From assembly GCA_022842905.1 (NCBI GenBank), contig JALHOS010000001.1, forward strand, positions 4,907 through 65,163: a stretch of 60,257 nucleotides of DNA, written 5' to 3'. The DNA is from Myxococcaceae bacterium. GTDB taxonomy: Bacteria; Myxococcota; Myxococcia; Myxococcales; Myxococcaceae. Below, piece after piece: positions 35,352-44,343 of this stretch. The notes beneath the pieces are model-generated. The model was given only the letters and a program-made list of their open reading frames with translations. It made no database searches and was not told the origin of the DNA. Each line of letters begins with the position of its first letter. Position 1 is the stretch's first letter. A program made the position numbers and the translations under genes.

Positions 35352-38030
35352 CTACGGCTTGCGCGGCTTGCTCGGCCGACCGAACCCGTCGCCGCTGCGT
35401 GGACCGCCGAACGGGCGGCCTCCAGACGGACGGCCAGGCCCGTCGAAGGACCGCTTGCCAGGTCGATCGCCGCCGGCGCCGCCACCGGGCTTGCCGAAGG
35501 GACGACCCGGCTTGTCGAAGCTGCGCTTGGGCGGACGATCACCTTCGAAGCCCGGCTTGCCGAACGGACGATCCGGCTTATCGAAGCTCCGCTTGGGAGG
35601 ACGATCACCTTCGAAGCCCGGCTTGCCGAACGGCCGATCCGGTTTGTCGAAGCTCCGCTTGGGAGGACGGTCGCCGAACCCGGGCTTACCGAAGCCGCGC
35701 TTGGGTGGGCCGCCGCCGAAGCCGGGCTTCCCGAAGCCACGCTTCGGAGGACGCGCTGGCTTGTGGCCCTCAGGGCTCTTGGCCGGCGGGGCCTGGCCAA
35801 TGCGCAGGACGGGAACGGAGCGAGCACCGCCTTCGTGTCGCTCGGAGACGACCTCGGAACGAACGACCGGAACCTGCTCGGCGGCGGGCGCGTCGGCCCG
35901 CGGACGGCGATCAGCAGAGCGTCGCGGCGGTGGCGCGTCGTGGCGTCCTTCTCCGCCCTCGTCGCTGTGTGGCTTCGCCCTCGGAGCGCTCGCCACGGCC
36001 GGAGGCGCCGGTCGCTTGGCCGAGCGCCGCGGCGCGGGGATCGCCTCGACCGAAGCTGAACCCTCGTCGGCTCCGGTGCCCTCCTCCGGCTCCCGCTTCG
36101 GGCGCCGAGCCGACGATCTCGGCGGCGGCGGAGCTTCGTCTTCGTCTTTGGCGGCGCCGAACGCCTTCGCGCCACCCCGCCCTTCGATGCGATCGCTGAC
36201 CGCCCCACCGTCGAACGGCTGCCGTCCCTCGCGCCGCGGCTTGGGGCTGCGTGGCTCGGAAGCGCCCGCCTCGGCCAGGCTCACCTGGAAGCGCCGCCCG
36301 CGGATCGTCGTGTCGCGCAGCGCCGAGAGCACCTTGGCCTGATGTTCCTGGGCGACGTCCACGTACGACGCGCGGTCCTGCACGTCGATGCGGCCGACCT
36401 CGCGCGAGGAGATGCCCGCCTCGTTGGCGATCGCGCCGACGATGTCCTGCGGGCGCACGCCGGCCTGCCGACCCAAGGAGATCTGGAGCGTGACCGTCGG
36501 CACTTCAGGGAACGAACGCTCGGCCCGCGGAGCGCGACGATCGCCGTCTGGGCGCGGGCGACGAGCCTGGCCTTCGCGCGGCGGGCCGCGTTCACCTTCG
36601 GGCCGCCGCGGACGATCGGAAGCGACGACGGACAGCGCTTCGTCGTCTCCGGCCTGCCGCGGGTTGAGCTGCGCGTGCAGCGCGGCGAAGGCGCCCAGGG
36701 CGAGCTCTTCCCAGGACCGCCCTTGCTCGACCAACGCCGCCAGCGCGGTGCGCATGGGCGCCGGCACGTCTCCACCCGCGACCTCGGTGGTGATGCGCGT
36801 GGTGCGCTCCAGCGCCTTGGCGAGCACGTCGTCGGACGTGGGCACTTGGTTCAGCGGGATCTTCGTGCGGGCCACGTGCTCGAGCACGCGGACGAAGCGC
36901 GTCTCCTTGGGCTCGACCAGGCTCAACGCGCGGCCTTCTTTGCCGGCGCGACCGGTGCGGCCGATGCGGTGGACGTACACCTCCGGCGAGGTCGGCAGAT
37001 CGTGGTTGATGACGTGGGTCAGATCGCGCACGTCGAGCCCGCGCGCGGCGACGTCGGTGGCGACCAGCAGGCGCGGCGGCGCTTCACCCTGCTCCGGCGC
37101 CGGTCTGCGGAAGTTGCCCAGCACGCGATCTCGCTGCTCCTGGCTCATGCCGCCGTGGAGCGCGACGGCTTCGACGCCGCGGGTGTTGAGCATGGACGTG
37201 ACGCGCTCGACTTCGAGGCGGGTGCGGCAGAAGACGATCGCGGTCTTCGGCTGCTCGACGCTGATGACCCGGAGCAGCGCCAGGTCCTTTTTGCCGCGCG
37301 GCACGAGGAAGGCGACCTGCTCGATCTTCGGCAGCGAGCCCGCGTCGGTCTGCTTGGCTTCGATGCGGACCTTCACCGGGTCGTTGAGGTACTTGCTCGA
37401 CAGCTGCGCGATGCGCGGCGGCAGCGTGGCCGAGAAGAGCGCGGTCTGCCGCTGCGCGGGCAGCGTGGACAGGATCGCCTCGAGATCTTCGGCGAAGCCC
37501 AGGTCCAACATTTCGTCGGCCTCGTCGAGCACCACCAGCCGCACCTGATCGAGCACCAAGCTGCGCCGCTTGAGGTGATCGAGCGCGCGCCCCGGCGTGG
37601 CCACGACGACGTCGACGCCCTTCGCGAGGGGGCGCATCTGCCGAATGATCTCCTGCCCGCCGTAGACGGCGATCGCGCGGACTCCCTGCACCTGCCCGTA
37701 CTTGGAGATCGCCTCGGTCACCTGCATCGCCAGCTCACGCGTCGGCGCGAGCACGAGGGCCTGCGGCCGGCCCGGCTCGATGCGGGTGCGCTTCTCGAGC
37801 CGCTGCAACATGGGCAGCGCGAAGGCGGCGGTCTTGCCGGTGCCAGTGGCCGCCAGACCGAGGACGTCGCGGCCTTCGAGGAGTGCGGGGATCGCCGCGC
37901 GCTGCACCGGCGTGGGCTCCTCGTAGCCGAGCCGCGTCAGCGCTTCCTGCAGATCGTCGCGCAGGCCCAGCGCCGCGAAGGCCTTGGGCGCGTCGGCCGG
38001 GGCGGACGGTTCTTGCTCGGAGGGACTCAT
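35352..38030 (-). CDS. DEAD-box RNA helicase with DbpA-like domain and repetitive tail
   Basis: The 892-residue protein has all DEAD-box motifs in order: the Q region with PTPVQRAAIP, ATGTGKT (61-67), APTREL, ATPGR, DEAD (169-172), FSATLP, and HRIGRTGRAGKEG. A DbpA-type RNA-binding domain (VTLQISLGRQAGVRPQDIVG onwards, about 540-615) follows. The last quarter is a basic, Gly/Arg/Lys/Pro-rich tail with a repeated 22-residue unit (GDRPPKRSFDKPDRPFGKPG plus FE). The likely role is unwinding of structured RNA in ribosome assembly or cold adaptation, as in CsdA/DbpA-type helicases. ATG at 38030 chosen; upstream Mets exist. Divergent from the MuiA gene. Confidence 0.9.
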   Translation of the reverse strand: MSPSEQEPSAPADAPKAFAALGLRDDLQEALTRLGYEEPTPVQRAAIPALLEGRDVLGLAATGTGKTAAFALPMLQRLEKRTRIEPGRPQALVLAPTRELAMQVTEAISKYGQVQGVRAIAVYGGQEIIRQMRPLAKGVDVVVATPGRALDHLKRRSLVLDQVRLVVLDEADEMLDLGFAEDLEAILSTLPAQRQTALFSATLPPRIAQLSSKYLNDPVKVRIEAKQTDAGSLPKIEQVAFLVPRGKKDLALLRVISVEQPKTAIVFCRTRLEVERVTSMLNTRGVEAVALHGGMSQEQRDRVLGNFRRPAPEQGEAPPRLLVATDVAARGLDVRDLTHVINHDLPTSPEVYVHRIGRTGRAGKEGRALSLVEPKETRFVRVLEHVARTKIPLNQVPTSDDVLAKALERTTRITTEVAGGDVPAPMRTALAALVEQGRSWEELALGAFAALHAQLNPRQAGDDEALSVVASDRPRRPEGERGPPREGQARRPRPDGDRRAPRAERSFPEVPTVTLQISLGRQAGVRPQDIVGAIANEAGISSREVGRIDVQDRASYVDVAQEHQAKVLSALRDTTIRGRRFQVSLAEAGASEPRSPKPRREGRQPFDGGAVSDRIEGRGGAKAFGAAKDEDEAPPPPRSSARRPKREPEEGTGADEGSASVEAIPAPRRSAKRPAPPAVASAPRAKPHSDEGGEGRHDAPPPRRSADRRPRADAPAAEQVPVVRSEVVSERHEGGARSVPVLRIGQAPPAKSPEGHKPARPPKRGFGKPGFGGGPPKRGFGKPGFGDRPPKRSFDKPDRPFGKPGFEGDRPPKRSFDKPDRPFGKPGFEGDRPPKRSFDKPGRPFGKPGGGAGGDRPGKRSFDGPGRPSGGRPFGGPRSGDGFGRPSKPRKP
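35485..35682 (-). repeat. About three 66-bp in-frame repeats in helicase tail
   Basis: The sequence encoding the 22-residue unit GDRPPKRSFDKPDRPFGKPG plus FE recurs about three times with few changes; the third copy ends early. The unit keeps the reading frame, so copy-number change would lengthen or shorten the protein tail only. Flanking sequence carries shorter related units (KRGFGKPGF). Bounds are approximate. It is a coding repeat, not a CRISPR. Confidence 0.6.
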
Positions 38031-38650
38031 GCGCGCGCTCATGCACGACGCGCGGGCGCGGTGCACGAGGAAAGCGAGGCCGTGGGCGTGGGCGTCGGCT
38101 CGGGGCTGACCGGCTTCAGGGCCAGCGGTGTCCCGAAGCTGGCGAGCGTCGAGGGCCTCGCGGTTGAGCATCGGCCGCGAGCTGCTGACCACAGCCGAGC
38201 GCCGTACTCGGCCCCCGAGGTCTTCGCGCGTGGGCGCTTCCGCGAGCCGCCGACCACGGTCGAGAGCAGGATCTGCCCCGCAGGTCTTCGTCCGCATCCT
38301 CGGCCTGAGCCAACGGCTTTCGAGGCGGGGCGCGCAGGTCACCATGGGTTCGGCCCCGAGCAGTGCCGCCCAGGCTCGTCGAGCCCGCTGCGAGCGCTGC
38401 CTTGGTGCGCCGTGAGGCAAGGACGACGACGTGCGCGGCGATCATCCTCGCCATCGACCCCTCCCCACGAGCCCGGTCCCTCTTCTTCGCGCCATTCCTC
38501 GACGAACGCAGCACTCGACGCGAGTTCGGGCGTTCGGGTCGGCACTCCACGCCCAACCTGCGCGCCCGGGCGCCCGCAAGAACGGAAACGACCGACCGGG
38601 CCGGCAAGCTGCTGCCCGAAGGAAGCAAAGCGACTAGCGTCCCGCGCCTC
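38031..38650. other. Long divergent intergenic region, no gene seen
   Basis: About 620 bases separate the helicase start (minus) from the first MuiA gene (plus). Several open frames cross the segment but all are Ser/Arg/Pro-rich shadows without a start signal or known motif. Promoters for both genes must lie here; I could not find a clear pair of consensus boxes. No obvious hairpin or repeat stands out. Confidence 0.5.
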
Positions 38651-40885
38651 ATGAACGCCCAGTCGGTGTTGGAAGCCGTCGCCCTGTACCGCGACGCCGC
38701 GATCGTCACCCGCCGCGCCCAGGTCGCTCCCGGGACTGAAGCCAGCGTGCGCGTCGGCGGCCTGCCGCTGTGTCTGAACCCAGGCTCGCTGCGCGCCCGC
38801 GTCGCCACGTCCGGCCAGCTGCGAGTGCTCGACGTGCGCGCCGCCTTCGACGTGCAGCTCGCCGCCGAGACCGACGTGCCGGCCGAGGTGAAGGCCGTCG
38901 AAGAAGGCCGCCACGCGGTCGCCAAGCTCGAACAGGAGCTCGCGCGGCTCGACCGAGACCTGGCGCTGACCACCAAGCTCACCCCGACCTTTCGCGAGCC
39001 GAAGAAGGGCGCGCCGCCGCGAGAAGCGCCCGTCGCGGCGATGATCGGCCTGGCCGACTTCGTCGATCAGCGCGTCGCGGGCCTGCACACGCGCCGCCGG
39101 GCGCTCGTCGCGCGGCTCGACGACGCCCGCCGCGAGCTCAACATGCACACCCAGCGCCTCGCCGAAGCGTCGAGCGCCACGGCGCGCACCGAGCGCGCCC
39201 AAGTCACGCGCTGCGCCGTCGTCGTCCTGAGCGAAGCGCCGACGGCGCCGACCGAGCTGCTGATCGACTACGAGGTCCCCGGCACCCGCTGGACGCCGAG
39301 CTACGAGCTGCGCCTGGCGGCGGGCGGTGCGAGCGGCGCGCTGCGGATGCGGGCGCAGATCGCCCAGGACACGGGCGAGGACTGGAAGGGCGTGAAGCTG
39401 TCGCTGTCCACCGCGTACCTGCAGCGGCGCGCGGATCTGCCGGAGCTCAGGGCGCTGAAGATCGGCCGCACCCAGCCCGCCCCGCCGCGCTCCGGTTGGC
39501 GTGAACCGCCGGCGGGCCTCGACTCGCTGTTCGAAGGCCTGGACGGCTTGGGGCGCCACCGTGAAGAGCCCCCGGCCACGCCGCCGGTGCTGGCGGAACA
39601 GCTCCGGGCGCCGATGAAGAAGTCGAAGCCCACCGGAGAACGCGCCGCGCGCTCTTCGGACGCGTCCATGCACCTGGCGCGCGTGGCTGAGCCGGCGGCC
39701 GTGATGGCGTACCCCCCGCCGGCCCCGCCTCCTCCTGCGCCTTCGGCCGCTCCCAAACCCGCCGCCATGGTCAGCCGTGCTCGCAGCGGCGGCGCGCCCA
39801 TGCAACCTGGTGGAGGCGGCTTCAACAGAGCGCAGTCCCCCAGGGCCAAAGAGCGCGCGTTCGACGACGAAGCCGCACCCATGGTGGACGAGTTCGCCGA
39901 GCTCGAAGGCGGCTATGACCAAGACGAGGACACCGGTGCGGGCGTCCGCCAGTCCTTGCTCGATCTCGCTCCGGTCGGCGGGTCGGCGATTCCGGGCTGG
40001 AGCCTCGAGGAGTCGCTCTTCGACTACGACCGGCTGATGATGGTCGGCTTCGACGGGGGCGACGGGAGAGGCAGGCTCCGCCCCGCCGGCGCCTGGGAGT
40101 TCGCGTTCGTCGCGGGCGTGAGCGTGCAGATCGAGGTGGTCGTCGGGCTCATCGCGATCGCCGAGCAGCGCGCCACGCACATTCACGGGCTGCCGCTGCC
40201 CGCCAACTGCACCGGCGTCACCTCGCTCGATTCCTTCGACTACCGCTTCGAGTGCGCCGCGCCGGTCGACGTCCCGTCCGTCGCCGCGTGGACGACGGTC
40301 CCGGTCACGCGCTGCGACGTGGGCCTGACCCCCGAGTACGTCTGCGTGCCGTCGGTCGAGAGCAAGGTCTACCGGACGCTGCAGATCGCGAACACCTCGC
40401 CGCACGCGCTGCTCCCCGGCCCGGTCGACGTCATGGTCGGCGAGGAGTTCTTGTTGACCGCGCAGCTGCCCGCGACCGCTCCGGGCTCGTCGGCGACGCG
40501 GCTGGGGCTGGGCGTCGAGGAAGCGATCAAGGTGTCGCGCAAGACGCAGTACCGCGAGTCGACCGGCGGGCTGCTCGGCGGCACGACGGTGCTGACCCAC
40601 GAGATCGAGATCGAGCTGAACAACCGGCTCAGCACACCGGCGAAGATCGACGTGCGCGAGCGCGTGCCGATCGCCGAGCCAAACGAGAAGGACATCAAGA
40701 TCGAAGAAGCGCAGGTCCAGCCGCCTTGGGAGAAGGCCGACGGGTTGGTCGAAGGCCGGCACGTGCCAGGCCAGCGGCGGTGGCGCTTGAGTGTTCCCCC
40801 GGCCACCAAACAAGTCCTGCACGCGAGCTACGCGGTGCGCATTCCGTCCGACCGCATGCTCGTCGGCGGCAACCGGAGAGGCTGA
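38651..40885 (+). CDS. MuiA/DUF4139 family protein, long form
   Basis: The 744-residue protein has the DUF4140-type N-terminal part (VALYRDAAIVTRRAQVAPGT), a coiled-coil stretch (about 75-175), and the DUF4139 domain that starts with ELLIDYEVPGTRWTPSYELR and VKLSLSTAYL. In the middle is a long low-complexity Pro/Ala/Gly linker (residues about 345-400). The end resumes the DUF4139 beta fold (TTVLTHEIEIELNNRL). The family is named after the mucoidy inhibitor MuiA; the biochemical role is unknown. ATG at 38651 chosen; no strong Shine-Dalgarno sequence is visible. It is followed after 3 bases by a second member, so the pair likely acts together. Confidence 0.82.
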   Translation: MNAQSVLEAVALYRDAAIVTRRAQVAPGTEASVRVGGLPLCLNPGSLRARVATSGQLRVLDVRAAFDVQLAAETDVPAEVKAVEEGRHAVAKLEQELARLDRDLALTTKLTPTFREPKKGAPPREAPVAAMIGLADFVDQRVAGLHTRRRALVARLDDARRELNMHTQRLAEASSATARTERAQVTRCAVVVLSEAPTAPTELLIDYEVPGTRWTPSYELRLAAGGASGALRMRAQIAQDTGEDWKGVKLSLSTAYLQRRADLPELRALKIGRTQPAPPRSGWREPPAGLDSLFEGLDGLGRHREEPPATPPVLAEQLRAPMKKSKPTGERAARSSDASMHLARVAEPAAVMAYPPPAPPPPAPSAAPKPAAMVSRARSGGAPMQPGGGGFNRAQSPRAKERAFDDEAAPMVDEFAELEGGYDQDEDTGAGVRQSLLDLAPVGGSAIPGWSLEESLFDYDRLMMVGFDGGDGRGRLRPAGAWEFAFVAGVSVQIEVVVGLIAIAEQRATHIHGLPLPANCTGVTSLDSFDYRFECAAPVDVPSVAAWTTVPVTRCDVGLTPEYVCVPSVESKVYRTLQIANTSPHALLPGPVDVMVGEEFLLTAQLPATAPGSSATRLGLGVEEAIKVSRKTQYRESTGGLLGGTTVLTHEIEIELNNRLSTPAKIDVRERVPIAEPNEKDIKIEEAQVQPPWEKADGLVEGRHVPGQRRWRLSVPPATKQVLHASYAVRIPSDRMLVGGNRRG

Positions 40886-40888
40886 CCC

Positions 40889-42427
40889 ATGACGCTGAAC
40901 GTGACGCTGCCGATCAAGCGAGTCGTGGTCATGGAGGACCGGGCGCAGGTGGAGCGCGCCGGGCCGCTGACGGTCGCTGGGCTGACGCGCTTCGAGGTCT
41001 CCGGGGTGGCGCTGGTCGCCGTGGACCGAACGCTCCGCGTCGAGGTGCAGGGCGCGAGCCTGGTCGACGCGAAGCTGGTCCGCCGCTGGGTCGCCGAGCC
41101 GAAGGGCGGGCTGGCCCAGGACGCGAGCGACCTCGATCGCCGCATTCACGAGCTCGAGCTCCAGGTCGAAGCCGGGCAGCAGGAAGTGCAGCGGCTCGAG
41201 ACGAAGGGCACGCAGCTGGAGCTGGCGCGAAAGGACGTGCTGCGCGCGATCGCCGAACAGGCGGGCGCCGGGCAGGCCGCGATCGAGCGCTGGGGCCAAG
41301 AGCTGGACGCGCTCGAGCAGGCCGTGGCCAAGCGCGACGAGGCGCAGCTCGTGGCCCGGCGCGCCTTGCACCACACGTCGCTCCGCCTGGACGAAGCCCG
41401 AGTCGCGCGCGCCGCGGCTCAGGAGCCGGAGAAGCGGCTGGACTGCGTGCTCCAGCTCACCATCGACGGGAACGGCGAGGCGCAGGTGAAGGTCGGCTAC
41501 CTCGTGCCCTGCGCGGTCTGGCGCCCGGCGTACCGCGCGACGCTCGCGGCGGACGGCAGCAAGGTGCTCGTCGAAGCCGAAGCCGTCGTCTGGCAGCGCA
41601 CGGGTGAAGCGTGGTCCGACGTGAAGCTGTCGCTGTCCACCGCGCGACCGACGCTGGGGACCGCGCCGCCGTCGCTCATGGAGGACCGGCTCTCGACTCG
41701 CCCCAAGATGGACGTCGAGAAGCGCGTCGTCGACGTGTCCGTGCGTGAAGAGGTGATCCAGTCGTCCGGCGAGCGCGGTGGGAGCGGCGCCGAGGAACTG
41801 CCGGGCTTGGACGACGGTGGCGAGGCGCGGCTGCTCGAAGCGAAGGGGCTAGCGTCGTTGCCCAGCGACGGCCAGCCCCACCGCATTCCGCTGTTCTCGT
41901 TCGAAGCCCCGGCTCAGCTCGAGCGCGTCTGCCCGGTGGAGCTGTCGCCGCTGGTGACGCTCGTGGCGCGGCTGACCAACACGAGCGGCCAGGTGCTGCT
42001 CGCGGGCCCGGTGCAGCTCGTCCGCGCCAGCGGGTACGTGGGCCGAACCCAGCTCAAGTTCACCGCGCCGGGCGAAGCGCTGAAGATCCCCTTCGGCTCG
42101 GAGGACGCGCTGCGCGTCGTGCGCAAGGCGACCGAGAAGACCGACGAGACGGTGCTGACCGGCCGGAAGCACACGGTGCACAGCGTCACCCACTTCGTGT
42201 CCAATGCGGGCGCGTCGGCCGCACAGATCATCCTCGAGGAGCGGGTCCCGGTCAGCGAAGTGAAGGAAGTCGAGATCGAGGTGCTGACGAAGGACTGCAA
42301 GCCGGCCCCGAGTGAGGTCAGCAAAGAAGGCATCGCGCGGATCGCGCTGAGCCTGCCGCCGAATTCGACGCAGCAGGCGGTCTTCACGTGGCGGCTGTCG
42401 GCGGCCGCGAAGGTCGCTGGCCTGTAG
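40889..42427 (+). CDS. MuiA/DUF4139 family protein, short form
   Basis: The 512-residue second member: KRVVVMEDRAQVERAGPL at the front, a coiled coil (about 85-170), then DUF4139 with VGYLVPCAVWRPAYRATLA and VKLSLSTARPTLG, and the closing VTHFVSNAGASAAQIILEERVP. It starts 3 bases after the stop of the longer member. The two proteins share the fold but differ in length and the linker. A heteromeric pair is a reasonable inference. The gene ends 27 bases before the convergent argS stop. Function unknown. Confidence 0.83.
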   Translation: MTLNVTLPIKRVVVMEDRAQVERAGPLTVAGLTRFEVSGVALVAVDRTLRVEVQGASLVDAKLVRRWVAEPKGGLAQDASDLDRRIHELELQVEAGQQEVQRLETKGTQLELARKDVLRAIAEQAGAGQAAIERWGQELDALEQAVAKRDEAQLVARRALHHTSLRLDEARVARAAAQEPEKRLDCVLQLTIDGNGEAQVKVGYLVPCAVWRPAYRATLAADGSKVLVEAEAVVWQRTGEAWSDVKLSLSTARPTLGTAPPSLMEDRLSTRPKMDVEKRVVDVSVREEVIQSSGERGGSGAEELPGLDDGGEARLLEAKGLASLPSDGQPHRIPLFSFEAPAQLERVCPVELSPLVTLVARLTNTSGQVLLAGPVQLVRASGYVGRTQLKFTAPGEALKIPFGSEDALRVVRKATEKTDETVLTGRKHTVHSVTHFVSNAGASAAQIILEERVPVSEVKEVEIEVLTKDCKPAPSEVSKEGIARIALSLPPNSTQQAVFTWRLSAAAKVAGL

Positions 42428-42454
42428 CGCTGTCGGTCGACGGGTTCGGTGCGG

Positions 42455-44299
42455 CTACGCCGCGTCCTCGGCCTCGGGCGCGTCCATGTGCTCGGGCGCG
42501 GAGATGCCGAGGATCGCGAACGCGTTCTTCAGCGTCTGCTTGAGGGCGGCGACCATGGCCAGGCGGCCCTGCGTCTTCACCGGATCCACGTTGATCACCG
42601 GGTCCGACTTGTACTGCGTGTAGTACGCGTGGAAGTCGCCGATGAGCTCCTGGCAGAAGTAGAGGACGTGGTGCGGCTCGAGGCGATCGGCGGCGCTCGC
42701 GACGACCTCCGGCAGCTGGCTCATCTTCTTGAGCAGGGCCTTCTCCTCGGGCAGCTGAAGCGCGGCCAGGTGCGCAGGGGTGAGCGCAGCCAACCCGACG
42801 AAGGGCTGACCCTTCTCCAGCGCCTTCTTCAAGATCGACGCGCAGCGAGCGTGCCCGTACTGGAAATAGAAGACGGGGTTGGTCTTCGACTGCTTCGCGA
42901 CGTCGTCCAGATCGAAGTCGAACTGCGCGTTGGCCGTCTTCATCAAGAAGATGAAGCGGCACACGTCAGGCCCGGCTTCGTCGATGAGGTCCGCCAGCTC
43001 GAACAGCGTGCCCTTGCGCTTGCTGACCTTCACCTCTTCCCCGCCCCGGGTGATCCGCACGATCTGCACCAGCACGAAGTCGAGCTTGTCCGCGTCGAGG
43101 CCGAGCAGCTTCATTCCGGTGGCGATCCGCGGCACGTGCCCGGAGTGATCGGCGCCGAACACGTCGACCATGCGATCGAAGCCGCGTTCGAACTTGGCCC
43201 GGTGGTAGGCGAGATCCGCCGTCAGGTAGACCGGCGTCCCGTCGGCCCGCAGGAGGATCCGATCTTCCTCGTCCTTGTACCGGCTCTGCTTGACCGACTT
43301 GTCGTCCTTCCACTTCGTGGTCATCAGGAACGTGCCGCCCGCCTGACGATCGGCGAACTTCGCGGCCTTCGAATCCGCGTCGCGCACCTTGTCCTGATCG
43401 TCCTTGCGCCGTGGCTCCGCGGCCTCGTACGTGACGCCCGCCGCGACGTACTCCTTGGCGATGCCGAGCACCTTCCCGCCGTCGTGCAGCGACTGCTCGC
43501 TGAAGAACACGTCGTGGCTGATGTTCGCCTTGGCCAGCGTCGCGCGAATGGCCTTCATGTTCTCGCGAATGCCGACGGCGATCGCCGCGGGCAGCCACTG
43601 CGCTTCGGGCTTCGACAGGAAGGAGTCCTGGACCTCCGCCTTCCAGGTCTTGGCGATCTCGATCACGTACTCCGCCGGGTACTCCCCTTCGGCCAGCGTC
43701 ACGGCTTCGCCGAACAGCTCGCGGTAGCGCTTGTAGATCGTGCGCCCGAGCGTCTCGACCTGCTTGCCCGAGTCGTTGATGTAGAACTCCCGCGTCACGT
43801 CGTGGCCCGCAGCGTCCATGAGCCGGGCGATGCCGTCGCCCATGAAGCTGCCGCGCGCGTGGCCGATGTGCACCGGGCCGGTCGGGTTGGCGGAGACGAA
43901 CTCGACGAGCACCTTCTTGCCGGTGGACTTGGGCGGGGTCCGCCCGAAGCGCTCACCGTGGCTGAGCACGTCCTTCGCGACGTCGCCAAACGCCGAGTCC
44001 TTCAGCGTGAAGTTGAGGAACGCGTTGACCACCTCGGTCTTCGCCACGTAGCCGTCGCGGTCGACGTCACCGAGCGCCTTGGCGATGGCCTGCGCGACCT
44101 CCGGAGGCTTCTTCCCCTTGGCGACGCGGCCCACCACCAGGGCCACGTTGCTGGCCCAGTCTCCGCGCGGCGTGTCGCCTGGCTTCGCGGCGCGGGGCAC
44201 TTCGACGTTGAAGGACGGGGGGCTCTCGAAGTCGAGCACGCCCTGGGCCTTGAGGACGTTCAACGCTTCGCACAACAACAGCTGCACGCGGCTCTTCAT
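42455..44299 (-). CDS. argS: Arginyl-tRNA synthetase
   Basis: The 614-residue class I aminoacyl-tRNA synthetase has EFVSANPTGPVHIGHARG with HIGH at 144-147 and VSKRKGTLFEL as the KMSKS-type loop. The N-terminal Add-1 domain (about 1-95) and a C-terminal anticodon-binding helical domain ending in DAPEAEDAA complete it. It charges tRNA-Arg with arginine. The ATG at 44299 gives a normal N-terminus; the long open frame upstream is a shadow of the cyclase gene. Single essential gene, intact. Confidence 0.95.
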   Translation of the reverse strand: MKSRVQLLLCEALNVLKAQGVLDFESPPSFNVEVPRAAKPGDTPRGDWASNVALVVGRVAKGKKPPEVAQAIAKALGDVDRDGYVAKTEVVNAFLNFTLKDSAFGDVAKDVLSHGERFGRTPPKSTGKKVLVEFVSANPTGPVHIGHARGSFMGDGIARLMDAAGHDVTREFYINDSGKQVETLGRTIYKRYRELFGEAVTLAEGEYPAEYVIEIAKTWKAEVQDSFLSKPEAQWLPAAIAVGIRENMKAIRATLAKANISHDVFFSEQSLHDGGKVLGIAKEYVAAGVTYEAAEPRRKDDQDKVRDADSKAAKFADRQAGGTFLMTTKWKDDKSVKQSRYKDEEDRILLRADGTPVYLTADLAYHRAKFERGFDRMVDVFGADHSGHVPRIATGMKLLGLDADKLDFVLVQIVRITRGGEEVKVSKRKGTLFELADLIDEAGPDVCRFIFLMKTANAQFDFDLDDVAKQSKTNPVFYFQYGHARCASILKKALEKGQPFVGLAALTPAHLAALQLPEEKALLKKMSQLPEVVASAADRLEPHHVLYFCQELIGDFHAYYTQYKSDPVINVDPVKTQGRLAMVAALKQTLKNAFAILGISAPEHMDAPEAEDAA

Positions 44300-44343
44300 G
44301 GCCGCCGCGCTGTAGCAGGTTTTCCGCGGGTCCTGACACGCGC

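Noticed and set aside
38339-41374. Minus-strand open frame of 1011 codons
   Set aside because: It lies opposite the two MuiA genes, has biased composition and no start signal or domain.
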